Assembly (NCBI RefSeq): GCF_019059575.1
Contig: NW_024883394.1
Coordinates: 1-64,000 of the forward strand
Length of the DNA stretch: 64,000 bases
Direction: 5' to 3'
Source of the DNA: Amphibalanus amphitrite
Lineage: Eukaryota > Arthropoda > Thecostraca > Balanomorpha > Balanidae
A program made the position numbers and the translations under genes. Of the stretch, positions 34,655-46,600 are shown piece after piece (position 1 is the stretch's first letter; each line of letters begins with the position of its first letter). The notes under the pieces are model-generated. The model saw nothing but the letters and a program-made list of their open reading frames with translations, was not told where the DNA came from and did not search any database.

Positions 34655-35722
34655 ACTGTAGAGTGTAGATATGGTGACTGAAAAACTGCCTCCGCAAAAC
34701 ATTGTTAGCCGTTATATTGCTCCAGCTATGCCTCTACAATAACGGCTGGTGACTGAAAACCGCTTCAGTCAAAATGTTGTCAGCCCTGATGAGATGCAAT
34801 GCTGCAGCTACTCCTCTAACCTGCTCGACTAATGATCTGCGATCCTAATAGGCAAGTTGGCTGTGTGTAGACCTGCGGAATAACAAAGCTCTTCATATCT
34901 GGGGCAACCTTCAAGCGCTAACACCTGCTGAGTGCTGAAAATGAAATGTATGACCGTCACAGACAACGAGTGGCACTAGGTAGTTCTCAGATTGATATTT
35001 AGGTCTGCTTGACTATTAGTGGACTGGCAACGCACTGAGCGACAGGGGCTCACCTGTTTTGTATATTTTTGATGGAATGTGAAGTGTGCCGACGTCGATA
35101 GACGAGCTGTGAAAAGGGAGATGCAATTGCTTGGCCAATATAATGTGTATTATACCCAAAAAGTTGTTGAGGTTCGGCATTTTGTCATTTTACCCGGCCC
35201 GTACCGTAGGCACCGTTGTTGTCAGTACAACGGCGAAGTCCACCACAATGGAGCACATTCTGTCGCACTAAAATCGATAATTAGTTACCAGTTAGTATTT
35301 ATTTTCTCATTTTGATGTCATATTCACAGTGAAACCGACTAACGCCATGAGTATTGCAGTTACTTCGGTCATTGGGTTCATTCACTGCGTCTTCAGTTAA
35401 TATTTGTTACGGACGCATTTATGTACAACGTAAATGGCTTGACATTTTCAAACAATTTGATATACAATAATGCATAACAACGGGCACAGTAACAATAAAT
35501 AGCACAGCTAAGGCACTTCATACACTTATCGCGGTCAACATTTTGCGGTCCTTAAGTCGGAGCAATTCTAATAGAACCACTAAGGCTTCTTCACCTTTTC
35601 AATTCTCAAGAATAGCATACATATCACTGAGCAACTTACGAACACATTTCACATCACGAACTTTCCACCTGTGGGCTCACAATACAAAAAATACACTTTT
35701 CGTTTTCTACTTTCAAACTCCG
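34655..35722. other. Convergent 3' region between two genes
   Basis: No coding frame. AATAAA at 35494-35499 on the plus strand could serve the oxidase, and TTTATT at 35298-35303 (AATAAA on the minus strand) could serve the ABHD10-like gene. If so, their 3' UTRs overlap. Both calls are weak. Confidence 0.3.
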
Positions 35723-38700
35723 CTACAACTTGCTCTTAAGAGCACCACCCTTCTTGTTCGCAATGCTCCTCCTCTTACCCATCTCCCCAAACAAGTTCTG
35801 CATCAGGCTCTGTGGCAGGGCGGCCATCTCCCGTGGCGGTCCTGACGCAGGAGCCTTCTCCTCCTCCTCCTTCGGGACAGGAGCAGGAGGCGGCGGCAGG
35901 TCTCCAGGCACCGGGTACTTGTCCAGCAGCTCCTGCAGAGCCACCATCTGCAGGTGGAAGTCCTCCTCCGTCATCAGACGGTGGTTGCCACGCTTCTTCA
36001 GGTACAGACGGACGTCATTGTGGGGCACGGCTCGGACAAGATCCAAGCAGTTTTCCCAGTGCACAGAGTCGTCCTGGGGAAAGACAAATAGTTGTCAGAT
36101 TAGAAGGAAGAGTCGCCCGAGAAAAGACAGTGGTTAGTTCAGCTGTGAGCTTCCGGTACTCTTCTCTCTCACTTCTTCTCTCGTATTCCTTAACCGCAGG
36201 TTATTTGAAAATTGACAAACACTATTCGTTAGAATTGTGTTTTTCAATTGATAGAAACGGTTCGTCGGTTATCAGTACAGTCCGATGGACTATCTCCCTT
36301 CCTCTCCTCTTAAAGGGACCCTCCCACCTTAACATTAGATTTGAGTTGAGATAGCCAAAATGGGGTCCCTGGCTCACAATTACCGGTTTTGGCACTCACA
36401 ACATCGAGAAATGCCTTAAATCGGAAATATTGAATTTCAAAATTGCAGCATTTTGATTCAGAGGGGCTAATGCTTAGGAATACCCCTCTGAATGTGTGAC
36501 GTCAGCGCAGATATCTAACGATTTTTAAATGTTTGACTAAAACGTTTTGTAGCACGCGGTGGTATATGCTATTTGCGCGCAACATCTGCCGCAAACGCCG
36601 CACTTCTAAAATAAAGTCGCTAGAAACAGCGGAGGTCCCAAAAAGTAAACAAAAGTAAAAGTCTAATATCTTGAAAACCGGTGAATATTTTTCGGTGAAA
36701 TTTGGTAGATATTCGTTTTCGCTCTTTCTGAACCGAGCGACATCACTTCCATGCCAATTCATAAACTTTTTTGAAGGTGGGAGGGTCCTTTTAATTTATT
36801 CGTCATTAATAAATCTACTCGTTCTATCCTACCACCTATCCCTCTCTTTGCTCCCTTCCCTTTTCCCCTCCTAATCCCGTACCCTTACTCTCTTGTTCAC
36901 AAACCAATTCCCCTTTTTCTTTTGTCTTCTCGCTCTGTTTCTCATTTTAATTCCTCCCTCTATCTTGTTTTCTTCATATCTCCCTCATCCTCTCTCTTTC
37001 TTTCTTTCATTTTCTCTCTCACCCTCCCACTTATCCCTTTTCCTCTCATCTTCTTCTTCTTCCAACCATTCTCACCTCCATTGCGTGGATGATTCGCACG
37101 GGACACTGCACCCCCAGCGGCTTGTCGATGTCGATACGATGGTCCTTCATCTCTTGTAGGAACCGCTTCGAACAGGTAACCTCGACACCCCAGTTGGCCT
37201 TGAAGCGGACCGCCTCACCAGCCTCCACACGCGCTTGCGTCTGTGGATGTCAATTTCAGGTGTCATATAACATATTAGTGTCAAGTGCCAAATATCAAGT
37301 GGCATGTGTCAAAGGATTAGTTGTTGAAAGAATCAGCACCCACAGATCGGTGTTTGCGAAGGAGGACCGGTGGAAACAGAGATCTCTGGTAGAACGAAAA
37401 GACAATGCAGAATGAATATGAACGACGGTAAGGTATTTCGAGACGAATGTTAATTAAAACACCAGTGAGTTACGTGCTCGATTTGAACTCAATTCATGTA
37501 TTCAGCTGCAAAGTCAGTCCCTTCAAAAGCCGATAAATGTCTTGTTAATGATGCCTGCGTTTAGGAATGCAGACCACTGTGCGTGGCAACAGTTCCAGCA
37601 CTCCCTGAAGTCACAAGATGCCTGAGGTGACAGGTCTGCCTAAGGTCACAGATCTGGCTGAGGTCACAGGGATGTCTGAGGTCTGAGGCCACAAGTCTCT
37701 CTGAGGTCACAGGACTGGCTGAGGTCACAGGACTGGCTGAGGTCACAGGACTGGCTAAGGTCACAGAAATGTCTGAGGCCACAAGTCTCCCTGAGGTCTC
37801 AGTACTGCCTGAGGTCACCAAGCTGCCTACCTCGGGGTCCAGTGACTGCAGCAGCGTCTCGAAGAGGTCGTCGTCGAGGCCGTGGTTGACGGCAGGAGCC
37901 AGCATCAGGATGCTGTGGACCCGCTCGGGGTACTTAGCGGCCAGCATCAGCGACATCCAGGCTGTAGAGGCGAGGGAAGGTGATGTGGTCAGGCGGCATG
38001 TTCATAAGACATGTTCAGAGGAGAGATGCGACAAAGGAACTAGCTATAAGTTATGTGACGCATCAGATACTACCTAATCGTGCACTCATATGTCGGAAGA
38101 GTTGTCATCATCTCTTCCTTCCAACGATTGGATTAACCCTCGCCCTGGCAGGGGGGGGGGGGTCGATGCGTCCCCCCTAAGGTTTTTCGAAGATAGCGTA
38201 AAAACGGCGGCGCGCAGCGCCGCCAAATTTGGCACAGCCTATGGGGCAACCTTTTTACATATGACCTGAAAATTTCAGGTGCGGGTGACCTTGGGTCAGG
38301 TCACCAGGTCAGAAAAACCGGTACAAGGTCATGGTCGAATTTCAATTTTCTTTTTGCACCTGTCCAACTCACAGTTTTGCACTGATTTCCTTCAAACTTT
38401 CAGGATGTGCTAAGTTCACCGAGTTGTATAACATATAGTTCGGGTTTTTTTGAGGTCACTGACCTGAGGTCAGTTAGAGGTCATTACGTCGTAATGTTAA
38501 GCCTATGGGAAAATAATAAATTCGGAAAATACTGGAGATATCCGCTTCGTTCTATCACTTTTGTGCTTTGAAACCACAGTACTTAACAGCAGGTCACTTG
38601 GTGCTTCTTTGTTTGGTGTACTTATCCATGGGTCAGGTCAAATGAGGTCAACTGAGGTCAAATGACGTTTTTGCCAATAACTTGGCACATAATGACGCTA

Positions 38701-40347
38701 GAGCTTAAAAAATGGTATCATTGTGTTCCTGGTGATCAGCCGAATCGAATGATATACGATATGATGCAATTTGGTTAACTTTAACTTAATTTATTAATTT
38801 AAGTTTACTTAAAATTTAAGAACAACTTTAAGTACACTTAAGCAAGCTAAAAAGTATATCATTCGACGCGCCTTGACGTGCTGAGTTCACTGGTGCTTTT
38901 CTTTTTGCTCTATCTTAATTAGATCAAAAGTTAAAAGCGAAAAACTTTTGACCTGTTTTTAGCGAAATTTTTACATTTATACCCCCCAAAACCCCCCTAA
39001 ATATTGACCTAGAGCAACCAAATTTGCACAGGGGCGAGAACTTCAGGGGGCCCACCTACCTACCAAATTTGGTGTTTCTAGGTGCCATAGGAGCCAATCG
39101 CGAGGGGGGGGTCGCATCGATCCCCCCCCCCCCCTGCCAGGCCGTGTTATGAAAAATGCCCTGCCAGGGCGAGGGTTAAATATTGGTAAATTGTTAAAAC
39201 TCGGTGTGACTATGACGGTATAGCTTGAGAAGGTGCAATTTAGGTGGTGTGGCTAAACGGTTTCTGAGACGAGACGGGGGGGGGGGGGGGGGGGCGATGC
39301 GTACCGTCTAAAAATAAAAAGGCCACAGCTTTAACAAAAACGGTTACGAAACGGGACAACCAACGACCAAGTGGTGAGTTGTGACATATTTCGCTTGCAG
39401 CTGAAATATCACATTTTCTACTGTATCAACAATCATGACACTAATCTCTAGATTAGCGGAATCCCCAACTCTCACCTCCATTACTGGAAGAGACCAGGAT
39501 CTGGGGTCCTGTGGTCAGATGCTCCAGGGCGTGGCAGGCGTCTTCGAACCATGCGGAGAACGACACCTCCCTCTGCTGGGTGGTGCGGGACTCCCCAATA
39601 CCCTCAGCGTCGTACCTGTGGACGGGAAATCTGTCAGTCAAACGAGTCTGTTGACTTTAAGGGTATGGCATAGATTGACATACGCAGCGGCATCCAAGCA
39701 ATATTTACTGTTATGTTCAATCGTAATTCTTTGACATGCGGGCCATTAATTTCTCATCGACCGATTTTACGAGATAAGTACGTGATAAGGGCGTAGTCAC
39801 AATTCGACTACTCGAGGTCAATATGCTTTGCTCTATATCTGAGCTATATTGCAAATTGAAACGAAATCTTATCATCTTATCGACGATAATGTCAACGACA
39901 CCGACTTGTGCGTTGATCAGGCTGTAATCGATAAGTAAATGCTTATAGAATTATGTTGCCACTTTCCTCGGCAGCTTCACAACACATAACGACATGATAG
40001 TATCGTAAAAAATGTCGCCTCGCACTAACCCAACCCTCTTTCTCCCACCCTTTATCATCATAGCCCATAAGCGGTACTCACTTCAGGAACGGATATCCGT
40101 TTCTCAGGCAGAACTCTTCGATGATGTTTGCTTTGGCGATGTACATCTTGGAGAAGTATCCGGGCACATACATAACCCCGGGCCGACGGGTGCCCTCGAT
40201 GCGACAGTACGCGAACCGGCGAGGCTCTCCGTCCCGATGAAGGCGACCCAGGTAGGCGTACTGAGTTGGAGATAGATTGTGTTTGCGGAAGTAGCTCGTC
40301 TTTGGGGCTGCCCCGCTGCCGCTGGTGGTGGTGTCGACACTGGACAT
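35723..40347 (-). CDS. ABHD10-like palmitoyl-protein thioesterase, copy A
   Basis: Alpha/beta hydrolase of the ABHD10 type (S-depalmitoylase / acyl-glucuronide esterase). Five coding exons: 40347-40082, 39615-39476, 37961-37831, 37240-37076, 36073-35723. All have GT-AG borders, phases are 2,1,0,0, total 350 aa. Landmarks are YVPGYFSKM, EGIGES, GPQILV, then SSSNG with nucleophile Ser133, CPVRIIHAMEDD with Asp235, and KKRGNHR with His265. The first Gly of the usual GxSxG is Ser. The C-terminal ~60 residues are a Pro/Glu/Lys-rich extension ending in SKL, a peroxisomal signal, whereas mammalian ABHD10 is mitochondrial. An in-frame ATG at 40380 would add 11 residues, but a splice acceptor at 40360-40361 and a better start context favour 40347. 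Introns hold a TTAA element, a minisatellite and a MITE. Confidence 0.9.
36310..36794 (+). mobile_element. Short TTAA MITE in ABHD10-A intron 4
   Basis: The ends TTAAAGGGACCCTCCCACC and the complement of TTAAAAGGACCCTCCCACC form an inverted repeat starting with the TTAA duplication. The adjoining word GTTGAGATAGCC is shared with the copy at 60915-61422, which is in opposite orientation. Confidence 0.75.
37600..37825. repeat. Minisatellite, CTGAGGTCACAGGACTGG unit
   Basis: About ten imperfect head-to-tail copies of an ~18-bp unit lie in intron 3 of ABHD10-A and run to within a few bases of the exon 3 donor. Each unit contains AGGTCA. Confidence 0.8.
38133..39179 (+). mobile_element. TTAA-type element, copy 5, in ABHD10-A intron 2
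   Basis: Ends TTAACCCTCGCCCTGGCAGG and CCTGCCAGGGCGAGGGTTAA are perfect inverted repeats with TTAA on both sides. Poly-G follows the left end and poly-C precedes the right end, and GGTCA words lie inside. It occupies most of intron 2 (39475-37962). Confidence 0.85.
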
Positions 40348-43300
40348 GTTGGACAGAACCTGCCGGAGAGAAATGAGCATACGTTATGCTGAATGCATTC
40401 TAATGTTTCTTTATTGATTTTGTTAAAGTTGATAGCATGCGAACAGATAAGTTAAAAAAAAGACTGAGCTTAAACCGCTAACCTAGTTGTGACTTGAGGA
40501 TGTGCTTATTTACGATTTACGTACTTCAGACTCTAAATGGGCTTTAAGCATGACTCAGTCTTAGATTGCTGTCGCTGCCGCGACCCACTGATCAAAGATA
40601 AGATATCGATGGTGTGAAAATGAGACGGTCTGGCCACTTCAAACTCGAGTGGTGTATCCCGATGGCCTCTGACTTTCCAGTTTTGAAACTAGGCTGCAGA
40701 ACTAGGCCGCCGATCACGTGCACGGCTGTGTCACATGCGAAACCCCCCCCCCCCCCCCAAACACACACAAACAGCACACATCCCCTACACGCATACGCGC
40801 TATGGGAAGAATGCCATCGACGTTTTACTCTGATATAGTTCATACCGAGCTAAATACTTTTATGCCAATGCCGGCAATATTTATCTCAAATCTATGCCCG
40901 GTATTGTTCTATCTCAATTCTCAATGCATCAAAACTGTGCTAGTTTTAATGTCATATTTGCTGGAAAATTTTAATTTGCTTGCTACGCTACAAAACATTT
41001 AGACTGTTAACTTGTTGCTATACTCCTTCCAACCACATCTTGGGCGAAATCATCTCACAAACATGCTGCACTGCAATCCTTTCCAACCTCACGTCATTTT
41101 ATTATATTTCCGCTAAAATCGTATAGGCAAAATGCTATTTTAGCTAGCTTTTTTAATTCTAGCTATTTTAAATATATCTCTTCATTTTTTTTCGACTACA
41201 TAACGGAATAAAAGTAATGTCTGCCACTTATACAGACATATGATAATTAAATGTAACTGTCGAAAATGTTAAGACTATAACATTTTACATTTAACTTGGC
41301 GAAGAGAAATACCCGCATGCTCACTCTCTTCAAATGTCAACACCTAGGCTGAAATAAATGAATATATTTTGGAACGTTCCCTCTTGAGTTTGGAAGTTTT
41401 AGCTGAAGAACTGTCGAACCAACCAAAGAAGGAACGTTACTGAAATATATTCATTCATTTTAGGCTAAGCTTAGCCTATTGAAAATAGCGAGCATACAAT
41501 TATTCCTCTACTCTATTCAATCATGCCGCTCATTTTAGTAGTTCGCCACCCTATTACATTTGATTTACCGGCAATTTCCCGAATGCTGACCATGAAAGTA
41601 ATAAAAAACACTATTTAACTGATGTATTACATTGAGGCCTACTCATTCTCAAAATGCGACTTATTATTGTTTCATAGCTACAAATGTTACATTTACATTC
41701 TTGTTCCACCTCTGGATTTTGCCCTTGTTATTTGGTAAACTGGTCGAGGAGGTCCTTATTATTGAGCTCCGCTAAATTGTCGGATATATGATAGATGTGC
41801 TACCTAATATTTTATGACCATTGCAAAATTATTTTGAAAATTATATGGAAAACGGTTGCTGGACACCAGCAATTTCTTTGTAAACCGATGGCTTTCGGGG
41901 GCTACCACCTATGTACTTCATCGGGGCTATAGGCATGTTCATAGGCTTTTAACCAGAATAATTATGTAGTTTTTGATGCCTAAGTTCTGGTTCGAGTTGT
42001 CAGAATAATTATAAATAGGCATGCCATAATTTTATCCTACCCCTGTCAGCGCACCGTTAGGCAAAACAAGCTAATGTAACGTTATCTTTGCACGACTTCC
42101 TGGAAGTACTCGTATACCTTTATCTACCTTTCTCTCTCTGTAGTCGACTGGTGCGTGATCCCGCGAACTACGGAAGCTCCAAATGTCTTCCACTGAACTT
42201 GCGACCTGAACGTGCCTCTGCTGCGACCAGCAATGACACTAGCTGGCCAAATTTCCAATATATAGCACCAGTGCTCAGTCGGTAATCTTATCGGCGCCCC
42301 CGTCTCAAAATCAGGGATCTCCGAGACTATGCCCCGAGATAAGCTCGGTGGCTTTTTCGCCCAGAGTCATCGTGGCTCATTTCAACACAGAGTGATCACT
42401 GGTCAGGGACGGCCCACATTTACGAGTGGGATGTCCCAGCGCATCGATAAATTCAATGTCGTGTCTTCCCATCTTCAACGCATGCGTGTATCAAAACAGA
42501 GGTGGTTGTTTGTGTGTGGGTGGTAACAGCGTTTGTAGTAACAATACTAGGGTGGCCCGCGTGCTCCGCAACGCGAAAAGGGATATTTTCGATCGGCGGG
42601 TGTTCGGTTGTTCTTGTGTCGGTTGGGTTATCTATCCATTTCGGTCGATTGCTTTTTGACGGCTAAACGTTTTGGTTTGTGGAAAAAATATCCACCGCAT
42701 CGAGGTGCCCGTGTCTGATAAGCATGCTTTCCACTTCAGAATCTGTCAAATGTGCTTTATAATTGAGGTGCGTAGTTTTAAGACAAATGAAAGGCGTAGA
42801 TAATTTTCGCTAAAAATCGTTTTGCAGAGGTTTAAAACATTTATATTTTTAAGAATACTGTTGCTTGTCATGCAAACGTGATGATTGGATCTTGGAGAGA
42901 ATTGAATGCTCTTTCTAATGATAGCATTTTCAATTGTCAAGCGTATCAGGTTAAGCAGCAAAATCCGTGTAATTATTTAGTGGCACATTTTGGACAAATA
43001 CCATTTAATTCAGCGATTTTTTCCACATTGTTTTTGATCAATTAGCTTTTCACATTTTTTCCATGAGAGACGGTACATTTTTATTGCTAATAGGCGCTGT
43101 TTCAACTCATTCCGTCTGACGATCACCTGAAATTAATATAAATTCCGAAATCCGTCCAAAACGTCCATTTTTTCAAAAGAAAGTGTCCTCCCCGGTGCAC
43201 GTGGCGCGTGCCACCCCTGCACCGCACACTATTCGATTGCCCGTTCGATTCTCTACACGATGCTGTTTTCCCCGTACCGGTCGGGCCCACGGTTACCGAG

Positions 43301-43604
43301 ATATTGCACCGGGACCGGACCCGTGTCGGGCAAATTTAGCCATTTTCGCCCGTTTTTGCCAGCCGATTTATACATGTAAAGTCTATGACGCGAATTTGCA
43401 CTTTTTGGGCACGCGCCACGCGCTCGCTATCGATCCGATCGAGCCGAGACCGCTCAAAGGCACGTTGTCCATCCTTGTTCTATGAGTTGCGCAAATTTCA
43501 GCGCGGTAGGTGCAACGGTGTGACCTGTAACCCGCGCTACGTAGCACCATGTCGCGACCTTCGTAATAGACAGAAACTACGCCCTCCTCAAATAGTAATA
43601 TAGA
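40348..43604. other. No recognisable gene between ABHD10-A and the satellite array
   Basis: AT-rich sequence with a poly-C run at about 40742-40758. From about 43140 to 43600 the sequence has the same kind of 3' architecture as the satellite units that follow (CGCGCCACGCGC, GAGCCGAGACC, GCAAATTTCA), so it may be a diverged extra unit. The divergent ABHD10 promoters should lie in the outer parts of this 14-kb interval, but I cannot define them. Confidence 0.4.
41346..41465. repeat. Imperfect inverted repeat (~35-bp arms)
   Basis: AGGCTGAAATAAATGAATAT... and a near-complement ending in ATTCATTTTAGGCT face one another across about 50 bp. It could be a small foldback element. No coding content. 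Confidence 0.6.
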
Positions 43605-46600
43605 CAAGCGGCTGCGCCACTTGCTTTGCTGCGTGGTAGGAAAAATTGCGGCACCAGCCAATTTGCTTTCGAATGGTGTTTGATTCATGTCGATGTGTCG
43701 TCTAGAAGCATAGATATGGACGGAAATGTGAAGAGAATTAAAAAAACTGTTCTGAGGGGGTTGTTGGATGAAATTTGGGTGATACGGGGTCAAGACGGGT
43801 CAAAGGGGTCAGCCCCGGTCACTTTGGGTCAGGCCAGGTCACATAGGTCACCTCTCGTCCGCTGGGATCAGCCCGGGCCACTGTTCTGCTTTTGTCTCCA
43901 CCACTACCCCTACCCCTACCACTACCCCTACCACTACCCTACCCCTACCCCTACCACTACCCCTACCCCTACCCCTACCCCTACCACTACTCCTACCCAT
44001 ACTCCTACCCCTACCACTACCCTACCCCTACCCCTACCACTACTCCTACCCATACTCCTACCCCTACCACTACCCTACCACTACCCCTACTACTACCCCT
44101 ACCACTACCCATACCACTACCCCTACCCCTACCCCTACCCCTACCACTACTCCTACCCATACTCCTCCCCTACCACTACCCTACCACTACCCCTACTACT
44201 ACCCATGTCCCCTACTACTACCCCTACCACTACCCCTACCCCTACTACTACTCCTACCACTACCCCTACCCCTACCCCTACCACGACCCTACCCCTACCA
44301 CTACCGATACCACTACCCATACCACTACCCCTACCCCTACCCAACACCGCTGGGTCATGCCAGGTCACAGAATAATTGGATCCAATCAGTACTAAAATAT
44401 TAGACTTAGAGTGTTCCCAGCCCTGCCCCTATTCGTGCCATTCCATTACGCTTATTCGTATTTGTCGGAAATGGCGCTTTGTGGCATATGTGGCGCATTG
44501 CGACAAACGCGGCGCATTTTCACCCGGCGATTGAGCATGCACCTTGGCACCAAATTGCACCCACATCGGACCATATTTAACAAAACTGTTCGATTTGCGG
44601 CAAAAATGACGCCCTGAGATAATTGTGGCGCATTGCGGCAAACGCGGTGAATTTGTAAAATCGTATCACAAACTGGTCCCATCGAACGAAAATCAACACA
44701 TTCTCTCGCCACTATTTATTCAAATTAATAACTTGCCGATCCGCCAATGCGAGGCACCCGCCGCCGATCGGCATGCATTTAGTCCACAAAGTTTGTCGAC
44801 CCCAGCTCTCAATGAAGATCTACGAACCGATCAAAATTTCATTGGCGATCTTCCAGCGCGCCCCACGCGCGAACCGTGCACCCCAGCGAGCCGAAACCTA
44901 GAAAAGGCGCTGACCCGTTCTGTCACCTATAAGGTGTGCAAATTTCAACCCCCTACGATATACCGTCTGCCCTGTAGGCCGGCTAAATTGAACCCACTAC
45001 ACGGCGTGGCGGACAGACAGACAGACAGATGGATCCTGTTGAAATAGTAAGATAGACAAGCGGCTGCGCCACTTGCTTTGCTGCGTGGTAGGAAAAAATT
45101 GCGGCACCAGCCAATTTGCTTTCGAATGGTGTTTGATTCATGTCGATGTGTCGTCTAGAAGCATAGATATGGACGGAAATGTGAAGAGAATTTAAAAAAG
45201 AACTGTTCTGAGGGCGTTGTTGGATGAAATTTGGGTGATACGGGGTCAAGACGGGTCAAAGGGGTCAGCCCCGGTCACTTTGGGTCAGGCCAGGTCACAT
45301 AGGTCACCTCTCGTTCGCTGGGATCAGCCCGGGCCACTGTTCTGCTTTTACCTCCACCACTACCCCTACCCCTACCACTACCCCTACCCCTACCCCTACC
45401 ACTACCCCTACCACTACCACTACCCCTACCACTACCCCTACCACTACCCCTACCACTACCCCTACCCCTACCACTACCCCTACCCCTACCCCTACACCTA
45501 CCACTACATCTACCCCTACCCCTACCACTACTACTACCCATACTACTCCCCTACCCCTACCCTAACCCCTACCACTACCCCTACTTCTACCCCTACCCCT
45601 ACCACTACATCTACCACAGCACTACCCCTACCACTACCTCTACCACTACCACTACCACTACCACTACCCCTACCCCTACCCCTACCACTACCCCTACCCC
45701 TACTACTACTACTATTTCCACTACCCCTACCCCTACCCCTACCCCTACCCCTACCCCTACCACTACACTACCCCTACCAATACCCCTACCACTACCCCTA
45801 CCCCTACCAACACCGCTGGGTCATGTCAGGTCACAGAATAATTGGATCCAATCAGTACTAAAATATCAGACTTGAAGTGTTCCCAGCCCTGCCCCTATTC
45901 GTGCCATTCCATTACGTTTAATCGTATTTGTCGGAAATGACGCCTTGTGGCATTTGTGGCGCATTGCGGCAAATGTGGCACATCTGTACTTGTTGGTTGA
46001 GCATGCATCCTGGCACCAAGTTGTACCCTTATTGCAGCATATTAGATAAAGTTGTGCAATTTGCGGCAAAAATGACGCCTTGTGACCAATGTGACGCATT
46101 GCGGCAAACGCGGTGCGTTTTTATACTTGTATCACAAACTATTCCCATTGAACGAAAATCAACACATGCTCTCGCCACTTTTTATTCAAATTAAAAACCT
46201 GCCCATCCGCCAATGCGAGGCACCCGCCACCGATCGGCATGCATTTAGCTCACAAAGTTTGTCGACCCCGGCTCTCAATGAAGATCTACGAACCGATCAA
46301 AATTTCATTGGTGTACTTCCAGCGCGCCCCACGCGCGAACCGTGCACCCCAGCGAGCCGAAACCTAGAAAAGGCGCTGACCCGCTCTGTCACCTAGAAGG
46401 TGTGCAACTTTCAACCCCCTACGATATACCGTCTGCCCTGTAGGCCGGCTAAATTGAACCCACTACACGGCGTGGCGGACAGACAGACTTACAGACAGAT
46501 GGATCCTGTTTAAATAGTAATATAGACAAGCGGCTGCGCCACTTGCTTTGCTGCGTGGTAGGAAAAATTGCGGCACCAGCCAATTTGCTTTCGAATGGTG

